The notes beneath the pieces were generated by a model. That model did no database searches. It worked only from the letters and a program-made list of their open reading frames with translations, and was not told where the DNA came from. Positions 5,018 through 5,633 of a stretch of DNA of 5,633 bases are shown piece after piece. The number at the start of each line of letters is the position of its first letter. The stretch's first letter is position 1. Position numbers and translations under genes: made by a program. The stretch lies in contig JAEYUK010000279.1 of NCBI GenBank assembly GCA_023432655.1, positions 1 to 5,633 on the forward strand, in the 5' to 3' direction. This DNA is from Pseudomonadota bacterium. Lineage in GTDB: Bacteria > Bdellovibrionota > Bacteriovoracia > Bacteriovoracales > Bacteriovoracaceae.

Positions 5018-5633
5018 ATGTCCCGATTCTTCATGCTCTCATTGGGGCTTTTACTGAGTTTCCAGGCCTTTGGTCAGGATATGGCCGTTCAGGGATTTAA
5101 TTCCCGCTTTTCACTGGTTAAAAATGATCAAGGGAAAGTTACTGCTATTAGGCTCAAAAAAGTAACTAAAACTTTTTCTATCATGCCTTTCATCGAGCAA
5201 CTTAAAGATGATCTTTCCCGCGAACAGAGTAATTTTCATGGACTTACCGAAGGTCAGATTGAAGCCGAAGTTGATAGCATGCTTTATGACATGGGACTTG
5301 ATCCTTACCTAAAGGGGAATGGTTCAGATGAAGCTCAGAGGATTAAAGAGGCCATCATGAACATTGCCAATATCAATGTTGATGATTCTTTTCGTGAACT
5401 AAAAAAGGGATCTTTCTGGAAAGAATTTGAGTCCCGTATCAATGAAGCTTTTCTCTTCATTGACCCTACCATTCTTAATAACCTCGAGGACCCTCGTTTC
5501 TTTTATAAAAGAGAAGTGACTTACCAAGTTGTGAAATGGGCCCTGGATCAGGCAAAAAAACGTTTCTCAAATGTTCCCGTGCTTAGTATCGCAAGTTTTG
5601 TCATTGTTCGCGTTCATCAGATGATGCTTGAGC
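5018..5633 (+). CDS. Secreted protein of unknown family, 3' end outside the window
   Basis: An open frame of 205 codons runs from ATG 5018 to the window edge without a stop. AAGGAGG (5007-5013) four bases before this ATG is the strongest ribosome binding site in the window; the ATG at 5014 abuts that site and its frame closes after 28 codons, so it is rejected. Residues 1-19 are a signal peptide (hydrophobic run, likely cut after Ala-Phe-Gly), giving an exported protein that starts near Gln20. The visible mature part has no cysteine, is rich in Lys, Asp and Glu and looks largely helical from about residue 55, with a hydrophobic stretch VPVLSIASFVIVRV near 186-199 that may be a buried or membrane helix. 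I see no enzyme motif and do not recognise the family. It follows the DUF3050 gene on the same strand by 136 bp and may have its own promoter. Confidence 0.85.
   Translation, partial: MSRFFMLSLGLLLSFQAFGQDMAVQGFNSRFSLVKNDQGKVTAIRLKKVTKTFSIMPFIEQLKDDLSREQSNFHGLTEGQIEAEVDSMLYDMGLDPYLKGNGSDEAQRIKEAIMNIANINVDDSFRELKKGSFWKEFESRINEAFLFIDPTILNNLEDPRFFYKREVTYQVVKWALDQAKKRFSNVPVLSIASFVIVRVHQMMLE

Overview
The window is about 44% GC by eye and encodes mostly exported proteins. It probably comes from a predatory or predatory-lineage Gram-negative bacterium of the Bdellovibrionota, with a Bacteriovorax/Peredibacter-like chromosome as the best guess. This rests on overall gene style: several secreted proteases, 'hypothetical' secreted proteins with short signal peptides, a DUF3050 protein and a short TalC-type transaldolase. 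It is an inference and no rRNA or other marker is present.

Layout. Bases 1-48 hold the probable tail of an upstream gene and a textbook + strand terminator. Bases 50-283 hold no gene but contain an organised nested inverted repeat: 11 bp perfect (about 20/23 extended) outer arms and 20 bp perfect inner arms around a hairpin-rich core. It is either a MITE-like element or a structured RNA, and it is the best candidate for something undescribed. After a short leader comes a secreted M1-like zinc peptidase (376-1734, +). It meets tail to tail, 4 bp apart, a secreted lipoprotein metzincin of matrixin type (1739-2569, -). A bidirectional hairpin terminator lies inside the last codons of the metzincin gene.

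Upstream of the metzincin on the minus strand is a transaldolase gene (2640-3284, -). The 70 bp between them form a long near-perfect inverted repeat that buries the metzincin ribosome binding site and start codon, with a 9-codon upstream reading frame starting in its loop. This looks like a translational switch between two probably co-transcribed genes.

Divergently from the transaldolase runs a + strand pair: a secreted protein with a small beta domain and a C-terminal coiled coil (3353-4138), then a DUF3050 protein of heme-oxygenase-like type (4150-4881), 11 bp apart and surely one operon. A recognisable promoter sits so close to the first of these that its message may be leaderless. The last gene (5018 to the edge) is a new secreted protein of unknown family with a strong Shine-Dalgarno site, cut by the window end.

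The genes do not form one obvious pathway. The common theme is export: four of the six main genes have signal peptides, two of them metallopeptidases of different clans. The transaldolase is a housekeeping pentose-phosphate enzyme.
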